A DNA stretch of 64,000 nt from positions 67,547 through 131,546 of the forward strand of contig DBPX01000022.1 of assembly GCA_002305045.1 (NCBI GenBank). The letters are read 5' to 3'. Below, piece after piece: positions 16,829 to 25,157 of this stretch; position 1 is the first letter of the stretch, and every line of letters begins with the position of its first letter. Below the pieces are notes generated by a model. It searched no databases. It worked only from the letters and a program-made list of their open reading frames with translations, and was not told the origin of the DNA. The translations under genes were made by a program, and so were the position numbers. Source of the DNA: Ruminococcus sp. UBA1409 (GTDB taxonomy: Bacteria > Bacillota > Clostridia > Oscillospirales > Ruminococcaceae).

Positions 16829-19800
16829 CTATTTTGAGTCTATAGTCGAGACGGTTATAGTGGTCTCCTCAAGGACATCAAGGAGCACCCTGACGGTGTC
16901 AAGAGCGGTAAATACAGTGATGTTGTTCTCGGTGCAAAGAGTCCTTATCCTGTAGCCGTCGCTTGCCTGACCCTCTGAGCCGATGTCCGCCGTGTTTATG
17001 ACATAGGCTATATGTCCCTGCCTGAGAAGCTCCGCAAGCTCGTCGCTTCCGTCCGAAAACTTGGCGATCACCCTTGTCCTGATACCGTTTTTCTTGAGGA
17101 AGGCAGCCGTGCCGCTTGTCGCCTCGATGTTAAAGCCGAGGTTGTAAAATCTTCTTATCAGCGGCAGAGCCTCCTCCTTGTCCTTGTCGGCTATCGTGGC
17201 AAAAACAGTTCCGTAGTTTGTAAGCCTCATGCCCGACGCCTGAAGCGCCTTGTAAAGAGCACGGTTTAGCTTGTCGTCATAGCCTATAGCCTCGCCGGTG
17301 GACTTCATCTCGGGGGAAAGATAGGCGTCAAGCCCTCTTATCTTGGAGAAGGAGAATACCGGCACCTTGACAAACCAGCGCTTTTTCTCCTCGGGGTATA
17401 TACCGAATATCCCCTGCTCCTTTAAGGACCTGCCGAGTATCACCTCGGTGGCGATGTCCGCAAGGCTGTAGCCGGTCGCCTTTGAGAGGAACGGAACCGT
17501 CCTTGAGGACCTGGGGTTGACCTCGATTATAAATACATTGTCGTCCTTGTCGACTATAAACTGGATATTGTAAAGACCTATTATCCCGATTCCTATTCCA
17601 AGCCTCTTTGCGTACTGGAGGATTATGCCCTTTACCCTGTCCGAGATGCTGAAGGCGGGATAAACGCTTATGGAGTCGCCGGAGTGGATTCCGGTGCGCT
17701 CTACAAGCTCCATTATTCCGGGGACAAAGACATCCCTGCCGTCGCATATGGCGTCGACCTCGACCTCCTTGCCGATTATATACTTGTCAACAAGCACCGG
17801 CTTGTCCTTGTCTATCTCGACTGCGCTCTTTAGGTATCTTCTTAGCTGCTCCTCGTTGGCGACTATCTGCATTGCCCGTCCGCCTAAGACAAAGGAGGGT
17901 CTTACAAGCACCGGGTAGCCTATCTCAGACGCTGCTCTGACTCCCTCCTCGACGCTTGTCACCGCCTTGCCCTTAGGCTGCGGGATTCCAAGCTCCAAAA
18001 GCAGCTTTTCAAAGCTGTCCCTGTTTTCAGCACGGTCTATGGCGTCGCAGTCCGTGCCTATTATCTTAACTCCCCTGTCGTGAAGCGGCTGGGCGAGGTT
18101 AATTGCGGTCTGCCCGCCTAAAGAGGCTATAACTCCCTGCGGCTTTTCAAACTCGATGATATTCATGACATCCTCGGTTGTGAGCGGCTCGAAGTAGAGC
18201 TTGTCCGAGGTGGTGTAGTCTGTCGAGACGGTCTCGGGGTTGTTGTTTATTATAATCGCCTCGTAGCCCGAGCGTCTAATCGTAGTGACGGCGTGGACGG
18301 TGGAGTAGTCAAACTCGACTCCCTGTCCGATTCTTATCGGTCCCGCTCCCAGGACGACTATCTTCTTCCTGTCTGAGAGCCTGGAGCGGTTTTCTCCCTG
18401 GTAGGAGGAGTAAAAGTAGGGGATGTAGGCGTCGGTATGGAAGGTGTCCGCCATGCGGTATATCGGCATTATGCCGTTATCCCTTCTTAGCTCAAAGACC
18501 TCTTTTTCCTTGATTTGCCAAAGCTCGGCTATATACCTGTCCCCAAAGCCAAGAGCCTTAGCCTGTCTTAATACCTCGACGCTCCCCTTGGCTTCCTTTA
18601 TGGTCTTCTCGAAGTTGACTATTCTTTTTATCGCCTCCAGGAAGTAAGGGGTTATCATGGTGAGCCTGTAAAGCTCGTCTATCCCTGCTCCCAGCCTTAG
18701 AAGCTGAGCTACTGCGAAGATTCCGTCGTCCCTGAAATCCGAGAGGTAGTCAAAAAGCTCCTCCTTAGACATACCGTCAAACTTTGGAATGTGGAAGTGG
18801 CAGCAGCCCGTCTCGAGGCATCTTACAGACTTAAGAAGGCACTCCTCCAGCGTCGAGCCTATGCCCATTACCTCTCCCGTAGCCTTCATCTGGGTGCCCA
18901 GCTTGTTTGAAGCCGAGGCAAACTTGTCAAACGGGAATCTTGGGAGCTTTGCAACCACATAGTCAAGATACGGCTCCCTTGCCGCAGTGGTGTTAGCCAG
19001 CTTTATCTCGTCGAGGGTCATGCCGACGGCAATCTTAGCCGTCACCCTTGCGATAGGATAGCCGCTCGCCTTTGAGGCAAGCGCCGAGGAGCGGGACACC
19101 CTGGGGTTGACCTCAATTAGATAGTATTCGCTGGAATTAGGCGAGAGTGCGAACTGAACATTGCAGCCGCCCTCGATTTTAAGCGCTCTTATTAGCTTGA
19201 CGGCGGAGTCGTTCAGCATTTTAAGGTCGGCGTCGTTGAGGGTCATTATCGGGGCTACTACTATCGAGTCGCCGGTGTGGACTCCGACCGGGTCTACATT
19301 CTCCATTCCGCAGATGGTGATGACATTGTCCTCGCCGTCACGCATCATCTCGAACTCTATCTCCTTGTAGCCCTTGACGCTCTTTTCTATCAGCACCTGA
19401 TGCACGGGTGAGAGCTTAAAGGCGTTCTGAGCTATCTCTATTAGCTCCTCCTCGCTGTTTGCAAAGCCTCCGCCGGTACCTCCAAGGGTAAAAGCGGGTC
19501 TTAAAACCACTGGATAGCCTATATCGTCAGCCGCTTTTTTAGCCTCGTCTATGCTGTAGGATATCTCGGAGGGAATCGTCGGCTCGCCTATCGAGCGGCA
19601 AAGCTCCTTAAACTGCTCCCTGTCCTCAGCCTGCTCTATCGAGGAACTTCTTGTTCCCAAAAGCTCGACCTGGCACTCCTTGAGGACTCCCTTTTTCTCG
19701 AGCTGTATGGCCATGTTAAGACCTGTCTGCCCGCCTATTCCGGGGATGATGGCGTTAGGTCTCTCGTAGCGGAGTATCTTTGCGATGTATTCAAGGGTGA

Positions 19801-20005
19801 GCGGCTCCATGTAGACCTTGTCGGCTATCGAGGTGTCGGTCATGATTGTAGCAGGGTTGGAGTTGCACAAAACCACCTCGTAGCCCTCCTCCTTGAGGGC
19901 AAGACACGCCTGCGTTCCGGCATAGTCAAACTCCGCCGCCTGACCTATAACTATCGGTCCAGAGCCGATTATCATTATCTTCTTTAAGTCGGTTCTTTTT
20001 GCCAT
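16829..20005 (-). CDS. carB: Carbamoyl-phosphate synthase, large subunit
   Basis: CarB makes carbamoyl phosphate from bicarbonate, ammonia and two ATP. The product of about 1058 residues has two ATP-grasp synthetase halves, visible as IGSGPIVIGQAAEFDYAG near the start and its repeat LGAGPIRIGQGVEFDYS (about residues 553-569), and an MGS-like allosteric end. I choose the ATG at 20005 because GGAGG stands 8 bases upstream; an ATG at 20011 is too close to it. The pyrC stop overlaps this region. The small glutaminase subunit CarA is not encoded next to it or anywhere in the window, so CarB must take ammonia from a CarA encoded elsewhere. The product feeds both PyrB here and ArgF at the left edge. 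Confidence 0.97.
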   Translation of the reverse strand: MAKRTDLKKIMIIGSGPIVIGQAAEFDYAGTQACLALKEEGYEVVLCNSNPATIMTDTSIADKVYMEPLTLEYIAKILRYERPNAIIPGIGGQTGLNMAIQLEKKGVLKECQVELLGTRSSSIEQAEDREQFKELCRSIGEPTIPSEISYSIDEAKKAADDIGYPVVLRPAFTLGGTGGGFANSEEELIEIAQNAFKLSPVHQVLIEKSVKGYKEIEFEMMRDGEDNVITICGMENVDPVGVHTGDSIVVAPIMTLNDADLKMLNDSAVKLIRALKIEGGCNVQFALSPNSSEYYLIEVNPRVSRSSALASKASGYPIARVTAKIAVGMTLDEIKLANTTAAREPYLDYVVAKLPRFPFDKFASASNKLGTQMKATGEVMGIGSTLEECLLKSVRCLETGCCHFHIPKFDGMSKEELFDYLSDFRDDGIFAVAQLLRLGAGIDELYRLTMITPYFLEAIKRIVNFEKTIKEAKGSVEVLRQAKALGFGDRYIAELWQIKEKEVFELRRDNGIMPIYRMADTFHTDAYIPYFYSSYQGENRSRLSDRKKIVVLGAGPIRIGQGVEFDYSTVHAVTTIRRSGYEAIIINNNPETVSTDYTTSDKLYFEPLTTEDVMNIIEFEKPQGVIASLGGQTAINLAQPLHDRGVKIIGTDCDAIDRAENRDSFEKLLLELGIPQPKGKAVTSVEEGVRAASEIGYPVLVRPSFVLGGRAMQIVANEEQLRRYLKSAVEIDKDKPVLVDKYIIGKEVEVDAICDGRDVFVPGIMELVERTGIHSGDSISVYPAFSISDRVKGIILQYAKRLGIGIGIIGLYNIQFIVDKDDNVFIIEVNPRSSRTVPFLSKATGYSLADIATEVILGRSLKEQGIFGIYPEEKKRWFVKVPVFSFSKIRGLDAYLSPEMKSTGEAIGYDDKLNRALYKALQASGMRLTNYGTVFATIADKDKEEALPLIRRFYNLGFNIEATSGTAAFLKKNGIRTRVIAKFSDGSDELAELLRQGHIAYVINTADIGSEGQASDGYRIRTLCTENNITVFTALDTVRVLLDVLEETTITVSTIDSK

Positions 20006-20007
20006 TT

Positions 20008-21261
20008 TCATATCCTCCAGAAATCGTTATTGTCCTCACACCCCGAGAGTCCGGGGGCTTTATACACCGCTTTATCATCTATCACGGTCATTATACAGCG
20101 TGCTCCCAGCGTGGCTCCGTCAAAGGGAGTAGCCCTCCCCTTTGTGACAAACCTCTCCGGGATGACGGTATAGGGGACCCCCAGCTCGAACACAGCGGCG
20201 CCGCACGGCTCTATCCCGAAGCGCTCCCTTGGGTTTTTGCAAAGAAGCTCGTAAAGCCTCTCAAGGCTTACAATGCCGTTTTCCACCAGCATGGAGTAGG
20301 AGGCTGCAAAGGCTGTCTCAAGCCCGACCACCCCCATAAGGCTGTCCCTAAGGCCTCTTGACTTCTCCTCGCTGCTGTGGGGAGCATGGTCGGTCGCTAT
20401 CATGTCGATAGTGCCGTCTGCCGCCCCCTCCAGAAGAGCCTCTCTGTCAGAGGCTGAGCGAAGCGGAGGATTCATCTTGAAGCTGCCGTCCTCCCGAAGC
20501 TCGTCCTCGCAGAAGAACAGATAGTGCGGAGCGGTCTCGCAGCTTACATCCACCCCGGAGCGCTTCGCCTGCCTTATCAGCTCGACGCTTTTAGCCGCAG
20601 ATATATGGCAGACATGGTACTTTACCCCGGTCTTTGCGGCAAGCTCTAAATCCCTTGCTATCTGGGCGTACTCGCTCTCCGAGGATATCCCTAGGTGCGA
20701 ATGTCTTTTCGCATACTCGCCGTCATGGATGTAGCCGCCGCAAAGAAGGCTTAACTGCTCGCAGTGAGCCGCCAGCACCCTGTCAAGCTCCTTGACCCTT
20801 TTCATGGCCTCTAGCATAAGCTCGCCGTCCTGAACGCCCCTGCCGTCGTCGGAAAACGCCCTCACATAGGGGGACAGCTCCTCCATCCTAGAAAGCCTTG
20901 CGCCCCTTTCGCCCTCGGTTATGGAGGCGTAGGGATGGACTCCTATCACAGCGTCCCTCTTTATAAGCTCAAGCTGAATGTCAAGATTTTCCTTGCAGTC
21001 CGGCACGGGGTTAAGATTCGGCATGGTCATGACATCGGTGAAGCCTCCCGCAGCGGCAGACCTCGAGCCGGTGGCTATTGTCTCCTTATAAGAAAAGCCC
21101 GGCTCTCTGAAATGAACATGGACATCGCAAAGACCGGGTAAAATAAGATATTTTTTAGAATTGGAAGCAGTAATCAAGCCCTCTGCCGACATAAGCTCAA
21201 GCGCCGTCCTCAGGGAGCTGTCCTTAGGATTGGAAAAGCCGATTATAACAGGCTGGTTCAT
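20008..21261 (-). CDS. pyrC: Dihydroorotase
   Basis: PyrC cyclises carbamoyl aspartate to dihydroorotate. This 417-residue protein is the longer, metal-dependent class I type found in Firmicutes. The zinc ligands are visible in LCDVHVHFREPG (His-X-His, about residues 44-55), with further His in VHPYASIT, LAAHCEQ and KYHVCHIS, and the catalytic Asp in MIATDHAPHS (about residues 288-297). AAGGAGG stands 6 bases before the ATG. It is the first gene of the pyrimidine operon and overlaps the carB start region. Its leader contains a terminator hairpin, so expression is probably controlled by attenuation. Confidence 0.96.
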   Translation of the reverse strand: MNQPVIIGFSNPKDSSLRTALELMSAEGLITASNSKKYLILPGLCDVHVHFREPGFSYKETIATGSRSAAAGGFTDVMTMPNLNPVPDCKENLDIQLELIKRDAVIGVHPYASITEGERGARLSRMEELSPYVRAFSDDGRGVQDGELMLEAMKRVKELDRVLAAHCEQLSLLCGGYIHDGEYAKRHSHLGISSESEYAQIARDLELAAKTGVKYHVCHISAAKSVELIRQAKRSGVDVSCETAPHYLFFCEDELREDGSFKMNPPLRSASDREALLEGAADGTIDMIATDHAPHSSEEKSRGLRDSLMGVVGLETAFAASYSMLVENGIVSLERLYELLCKNPRERFGIEPCGAAVFELGVPYTVIPERFVTKGRATPFDGATLGARCIMTVIDDKAVYKAPGLSGCEDNNDFWRI

Positions 21262-21283
21262 GCTTACCTCCTTTTTATACTCA

Positions 21284-21309
21284 CAAAAAAATCCTGCCGC
21301 ACGGCAAGA
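21284..21309 (-). terminator. Attenuator-type terminator in the pyrC leader
   Basis: On the minus strand a TTGCCG-type arm (near 21303-21308) pairs with CGGCAGG (near 21293-21299), followed by ATTTTTTT (21284-21291), just before the pyrC ribosome site. The upstream segment CTGCCGC (21341-21347) is complementary to the 3' arm GCGGCAG (21294-21300) and could form the alternative antiterminator. This is the layout of pyrimidine-responsive attenuation. A convincing PyrR-binding loop was not found: a weak candidate near 21390-21405 matches only about 8 of 14 consensus bases. Confidence 0.7.
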
Positions 21310-21423
21310 CCCTAAAGATAAGCAGCCAAGCGCCCACAGGGCGGCAGACTGCGGAAAAATCCCGGCGGCGTCACCGTACCGGCAAAATCCGAGACCCTCC
21401 TAGAATCGGAAGCCGTTTTGATT

Positions 21424-21452
21424 AGTATATCAGATTTCCCGCCGGTTGTCAA
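21424..21452 (-). promoter_or_regulatory. SigA-type promoter of the pyrimidine operon
   Basis: On the minus strand TTGACA (21447-21452) is followed after exactly 17 bases by TATACT (21424-21429). This gives a leader of about 155 bases before pyrC, containing the attenuator. Confidence 0.9.
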
Positions 21453-21494
21453 TACTCAAAGACAGCGAATGGCTCCCCTGCTTGTCTGTCGATA

Positions 21495-21587
21495 AACCCC
21501 ACGCACCGCAAAAATTCGGGTTTATTATTGCGTGGGTTGAAACACGGTGTGTTTCTGCCCACTCACCGCAAAAATGTGGATTTATTA
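21495..21587. repeat. Two imperfect 30-bp direct repeats and hairpins
   Basis: Bases 21497-21527 and 21557-21587 share the pattern CACCGCAAAAATnnGGnTTTATTA with few changes. The first copy is also flanked by CCCACGCA and TGCGTGGG (21529-21537), which can form a stem. Between them lies a perfect 7-bp hairpin, GAAACAC with GTGTTTC (near 21539-21555). No gene is seen between 21453 and 21756; the function of these repeats is unknown. Confidence 0.6.
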
Positions 21588-21618
21588 GTTTTTATTAAAT
21601 CGACAAAACGATTGTGTT

Positions 21619-21649
21619 ATTCACAGAGCCGAAAAACGGCCCTGTGAAT
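21619..21649 (-). terminator. Strong hairpin downstream of the lipoprotein gene
   Basis: ATTCACAG-A-GCCG (21619-21631) pairs with CGGC-C-CTGTGAAT (21637-21649), twelve pairs with one A/C mismatch. The + strand side continues TGCATTTTT; the minus side has no T-run. It probably ends or protects the transcript of the lipoprotein gene at 21757, but the direction is uncertain. Confidence 0.5.
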
Positions 21650-21756
21650 GCATTTTTGCCTATTGCGTCAGAAGCCTCTCGTGGTACGCCGGTACAGCTA
21701 TCGGGGCTTTCCTTATCTGCGTGCGCTTCTTGACAGCCGCAGCTTATCTCTCGCCG

Positions 21757-22218
21757 TCAATCCTTTATCTCAAATTCGCAGGCATAGTGCTCGTTCGAAT
21801 CTCCTATGGCTACGCTTTTTACGAATCTGTACCTGCCCTCGGGAAGCTCGCCGTACATATTATCCCAGCTGACCACCTGCGACGCCTCGCCGCCGGGGGT
21901 AATAAACATCTGCTCAAGCGTCCAGTCGACGGCATTTCCCTCGATGTCGCACCAGTCTCCGCCGTCATAAATCTGAAGGAAAAACTCAACGCCCAGGTAT
22001 ATATCCTCCTCGCCGCTGTTAAAAACTATGAACTCCGCCCCGGTTTTGGTGAGGCTTCCCTCCTGCATTTTAACGCCTACCTCCTGCCCGGCTGCAACGG
22101 CGATGTCGCTTTTATGTACGCCCCAGGGATAGTCCTCCTTTGCGCCGCACCCGGATGAAAATACCGTCAGGACAGCCAGAGCCGTCAGAATTAAGAGCCT
22201 ATGTAACAAGTTAATCAA
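21757..22218 (-). CDS. Lipoprotein with a bacterial Ig-like domain
   Basis: The 153-residue product begins with a lipoprotein signal: charged start, hydrophobic LLILTALAVLTVFSS, then the lipobox SSGC with Cys at about residue 24. It should be anchored on the outer face of the membrane. The rest resembles small Ig-like domains of Firmicutes lipoproteins: a strand-rich body, several acidic and aromatic residues, and the ending YGELPEGRYRFVKS (about residues 122-135). The gene lies 14 bases after the protease gene on the same strand, so the two may share a transcript, but its base composition is close to the chromosome average and unlike the AT-rich protease. I cannot assign a specific function. 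Confidence 0.75.
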   Translation of the reverse strand: MINLLHRLLILTALAVLTVFSSGCGAKEDYPWGVHKSDIAVAAGQEVGVKMQEGSLTKTGAEFIVFNSGEEDIYLGVEFFLQIYDGGDWCDIEGNAVDWTLEQMFITPGGEASQVVSWDNMYGELPEGRYRFVKSVAIGDSNEHYACEFEIKD

Positions 22219-22232
22219 CCTCCTATATAAAA

Positions 22233-23417
22233 TCAGTAAACTGTAATACCAAGGGTGGATATGATATTAGCCGCCTTTACATAAATGATATAATTTGTGC
22301 CTCCTTGTTTGCCGGTCATTATTCCTGCAACACGCCGGCTTGAAGATGAGCCTCCTCCTGCAACGATGCCACCACTATCGCCTGAATCACAAGTTGCGCT
22401 AGTGACAACACAATCACTAATATTATACGATGTGGTGTAATTAGTATCGACTATAACTCCGCTCTTGCACCCCGTTGCTTTTCCTTTAGAATAAGTGGTT
22501 GAGCCTACTGCAAGAGTTGTATAGGTGCCTGATATTAAATTAAAATTCCATCCAGAAATATACCTTGTAGCAGAAAAATTAGCATTAGTCCTCTCAACAA
22601 ACACCGCATCAACGCTCCCAGAGAAATAGGGTGTTGAGGCAGTTCCAAAAACTGTTGTGCCTACCCATATGGTGTCTCCTTGAGAAATTGAAGAATGAGG
22701 AGCGGTGATAATTCCAAGATCCCCATTTGCATTTCTTGCCCAAAATCCTGCGCTTCTGGTATATCCTGAATCTGTAATTTCAGCCCCTGGTTCCAAATCA
22801 GCAACAGTAGCATCCTTCCCAGGTGTTGAAATTATTTTAATATTCTCAAAATCTGATATGTTATCCCTAACTTGATTATTAAAAGCGCTAGTTTTTGCAA
22901 CTGCATCTGAGGTGACAACATATAAACTAACTGAATTGTCAGGGAAGGAAATCCCAACACCTGCAATGCTTGATATAAGCAAATCTGAAGAATTTGGGTT
23001 CATTTTTTCTACTATTTCACCATGTGCCTGCTTAAGCTCGTTAAAAGAGTAGCTTACCTCCTCAAACACCACATTTGTGAGGTTGATGATGCTTCCAAAA
23101 TATTCTTCAATGCTGTCATCAAGATAGGTTACCTGAATTACTAGCTCCTTTTCATTATTAATGTAGGCTCCTCCATAAAAATCAGGATAATTAACATTTG
23201 ATTCAGTAACAAACTGGGAGTTTTCCGACCATTCATTCAGTAATTCGTTGTATTTCTCATTCGCTTCGTTTTCTAGCTCCTGCAGTTCATCAGATAAAAC
23301 AGCTAGATTTACATTTGTGTCGGTAGCTTCTTCAAAAGCGACCATATTTGAACTTGGTATAAGCCAGACCGACATTAAAAGAGTAAAGGTCAAAATTACA
23401 GTTATTATTCTATTCAT
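22233..23417 (-). CDS. Secreted chymotrypsin-fold (S1, streptogrisin-like) serine protease
   Basis: A signal peptide of about 30 residues is followed by a pro-region of roughly 180 residues and a C-terminal protease domain of about 180. The catalytic set is suggested by IITAPHS (His), SVDAVFVE (Asp) and TCDSGDSGG (Ser), in the order and spacing of streptogrisin/alpha-lytic-type S1 proteases. The segment near the His has a Pro before it instead of the common GHC. The start at 23417 is chosen because AAGGAGA stands 7-8 bases upstream; an ATG at 23441 lies ahead of that site. The gene and its upstream region are strongly AT-rich compared with all neighbours, suggesting horizontal transfer. It is driven by its own promoter at 23650-23678. 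Confidence 0.85.
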   Translation of the reverse strand: MNRIITVILTFTLLMSVWLIPSSNMVAFEEATDTNVNLAVLSDELQELENEANEKYNELLNEWSENSQFVTESNVNYPDFYGGAYINNEKELVIQVTYLDDSIEEYFGSIINLTNVVFEEVSYSFNELKQAHGEIVEKMNPNSSDLLISSIAGVGISFPDNSVSLYVVTSDAVAKTSAFNNQVRDNISDFENIKIISTPGKDATVADLEPGAEITDSGYTRSAGFWARNANGDLGIITAPHSSISQGDTIWVGTTVFGTASTPYFSGSVDAVFVERTNANFSATRYISGWNFNLISGTYTTLAVGSTTYSKGKATGCKSGVIVDTNYTTSYNISDCVVTSATCDSGDSGGIVAGGGSSSSRRVAGIMTGKQGGTNYIIYVKAANIISTLGITVY

Positions 23418-23649
23418 ATATATATCTCCTTTACAATACATTAAATAACTATGCTATTGTTTTCAGGAAGCGCACAAATTGACAATCATTTTTCCCAATC
23501 TATGCGCATAAATAAACTGTCTTTATTCTACCCCTCCAAATCTGTGTAACTTTCTGCAACCATTTTATAATAAGTCCATTAAAACAATCATACATTATTT
23601 TGTCTCCGATCATAATTGTTACTACAAGCTCTACACCTGTTACAACATA

Positions 23650-23678
23650 AGTATATCACGTCTTAAGTGATAATGCAA
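23650..23678 (-). promoter_or_regulatory. Promoter of the protease gene with an operator-like palindrome
   Basis: On the minus strand TTGCAT (23673-23678) and TATACT (23650-23655) are 17 bases apart. The palindrome TATCAC-N7-GTGATA (23654-23672) fills the spacer, where a bound repressor would block RNA polymerase. The leader to the start codon is about 225 bases. Confidence 0.75.
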
Positions 23679-23745
23679 GGATATTTGTATAGGAATTTGT
23701 AAATTTATTATGAACAAATAATAGTTTTCTGAATAATCCATGTAA

Positions 23746-23775
23746 AATAAAGGGAGTAAGTAAGCTTACTCCCTT
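23746..23775 (-). terminator. 11-bp hairpin terminator between spo0A and the protease gene
   Basis: AAGGGAGTAAG (23750-23760) pairs perfectly with CTTACTCCCTT (23765-23775) around TAAG. On the minus strand it is followed by TATTTTAC. It probably ends the spo0A transcript ahead of the protease promoter. Confidence 0.75.
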
Positions 23776-24040
23776 CAAAAGGACTAATATGTAATCTGCT
23801 TTATGCGGCGCATTAGCCGCATTGGGGACCCCCGGCGAGGGCTCCGCTCCTGCGCTATCCTTTGGCTAAGGCTTCGTCCTCTGCGAAGGACACAAGGAGC
23901 GCCGCCCTAATGACGGCGTCTTTTTGGACCCACCGCCGCCTTTTGAAAAGGGCGGCCTAAAGCCTTTGTATTTTATTCTTTCCTTACAAACGGATTTTTT
24001 AAGGAAGCGAGAGCGCAGGCTGGGCTCGCTTATTTCCCTG
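23776..24040. other. Gene-free stretch downstream of spo0A
   Basis: No gene is supported here. It holds small hairpins: ATGCGGC with GCCGCAT (23803-23822), CGCCG with CGGCG followed by TCTTTTT on the + strand (near 23901-23926), and CCGCCTTTT with AAAAGGGCGG (near 23934-23953). The composition returns to GC-rich. These may be 3'-end structures of the spo0A mRNA. Confidence 0.5.
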
Positions 24041-24865
24041 CTATACGCCCTTCCCCGCCGACGGCACGGCAAGCTCTTCGTGGGAAGAAAAGCCTCTTCC
24101 TAGGCTGTATTTGAGCCGTATCCTGTCGACTATCAGGGCGATAAACTCGCTGTTTGTCGGCTTGCCCTTGCCGGTGTTGACGGTATAGCCGAAGAAGGAG
24201 TTTAGCGTCTCGACATCTCCACGGTCCCAGGCTATCTCGATTGCGTGGCGTATCGCCCTTTCCACCCTTGAGGGCGTGGTGGAGAACTCCTTGGCGACCG
24301 TGGGATACATCAGCTTTGTCACCCTCTCCAGCATATCCGGGTCCGAAACCGAGTGGATTATCGCCCTCCTGAGATAGTGATACCCCTTTATATGCGCCGG
24401 GACGCCCAGCCTGTGTATCATCTCGGTGACGACAAGCTCGATATCCGGGACCTCTCCCGTGACCGAGGTCCCCCTCGAGCCGGAGCCTATGTCAAAGCCT
24501 AAAAGCTGGCTTATCCTCTCCTTTAACAGCCTCGGCTCAAACGGCCTCACAAGGTAGTAGGCGGCTCCCTCCTGCATAACCTGCCTGAGGGCAAACTCGT
24601 TCTCGCAGGGGGCGGTTATTATGAACACCGGGCGTCTTGACTGGGACTTTGAGAGCCTTCTCATAAGCTCTATTGCGTCCATGCCGGGCATCCACAGCTC
24701 GGCGACCACTACATCCGGGGACTCCTGCATACAGCCCTCGTAGACGGCGGGACCCTCCTTCGGCCTCACCAGGCAGAAAAATCCCGCAGCCCTCAGCTCG
24801 GCGGCGCATCTCAGACCGAACTCCTTTGTGTTGTCACCGATAAGCACCTTCAGCTTTTTTGACAT
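24041..24865 (-). CDS. spo0A: Sporulation response regulator Spo0A with an altered phosphorylation site
   Basis: Spo0A is the master transcription factor of sporulation, normally activated by phosphorylation of an Asp in its receiver domain. The C-terminal DNA-binding half is canonical, with TPSRVERAIRHAIEIAW, FFGYTVNTGKGKPTNSEFIA and the recognition region. In the receiver (residues 1-125), the acceptor segment reads DVVVAELWMPGMD where B. subtilis has DVLVLDIIMPHLD, so the acceptor Asp is Glu. The acidic pocket is reduced to GDN (one Asp replaced by Asn), and the conserved Lys before Pro is Arg (VRPFE). Thr in ITAP is kept. The Glu codon is GAG, confirmed by reading the DNA. I take the ATG at 24865 (AGGA 9 bases upstream); 24871 is an alternative. 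The sequence suggests an acceptor-independent or constitutively active regulator. Confidence 0.95.
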   Translation of the reverse strand: MSKKLKVLIGDNTKEFGLRCAAELRAAGFFCLVRPKEGPAVYEGCMQESPDVVVAELWMPGMDAIELMRRLSKSQSRRPVFIITAPCENEFALRQVMQEGAAYYLVRPFEPRLLKERISQLLGFDIGSGSRGTSVTGEVPDIELVVTEMIHRLGVPAHIKGYHYLRRAIIHSVSDPDMLERVTKLMYPTVAKEFSTTPSRVERAIRHAIEIAWDRGDVETLNSFFGYTVNTGKGKPTNSEFIALIVDRIRLKYSLGRGFSSHEELAVPSAGKGV

Positions 24866-24948
24866 TTTCATCTATCCTTTCCTGTAGCTTTATTTTTGGC
24901 TTTCAGATTAAACGAGGCGTTATCCGCTCTTTTATCTGTCTTTTCCAT

Positions 24949-24977
24949 ATTTTAACATACACGCCGAAATTAATCAA
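24949..24977 (-). promoter_or_regulatory. Promoter of spo0A
   Basis: On the minus strand TTGATT (24972-24977) and TAAAAT (24949-24954) are 17 bases apart, with TG just before the -10 (extended form). The start point would be near 24942, giving a leader of about 75 bases. Confidence 0.75.
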
Positions 24978-25046
24978 GGCATTTCATCAATTTTTCCAAT
25001 CTTTGGATAGATGAACAAAAACTCTGAAAAATATTTTTAAGCCGCC

Positions 25047-25053
25047 TGTCGAA
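25047..25053 (+). promoter_or_regulatory. Candidate 0A box upstream of spo0A
   Basis: TGTCGAA, the core of the Spo0A recognition sequence, occurs once in the 334-base gap, about 70 bases upstream of the -35 box of spo0A. Autoregulation through such sites is known in Bacillus. A single 7-base match can be chance. Confidence 0.45.
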
Positions 25054-25157
25054 GGCTGTAAAATAAGCGGGACTTTTCGTCTGTAGACACTAAATATAGT
25101 GTTTTACCCGGATTTAAACCGATATATGGGACTCTCGCCGCCCATTTCGTCGGGGAG

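Noticed and set aside
21380-21410. PyrR-binding loop in the pyrC leader
   Set aside because: Best match to the consensus is about 8 of 14 bases and the loop sequence is wrong.
23866-24072. Open frame overlapping the end of spo0A
   Set aside because: Basic, repeat-like composition and no ribosome site; it is a shadow of spo0A and its 3' region.
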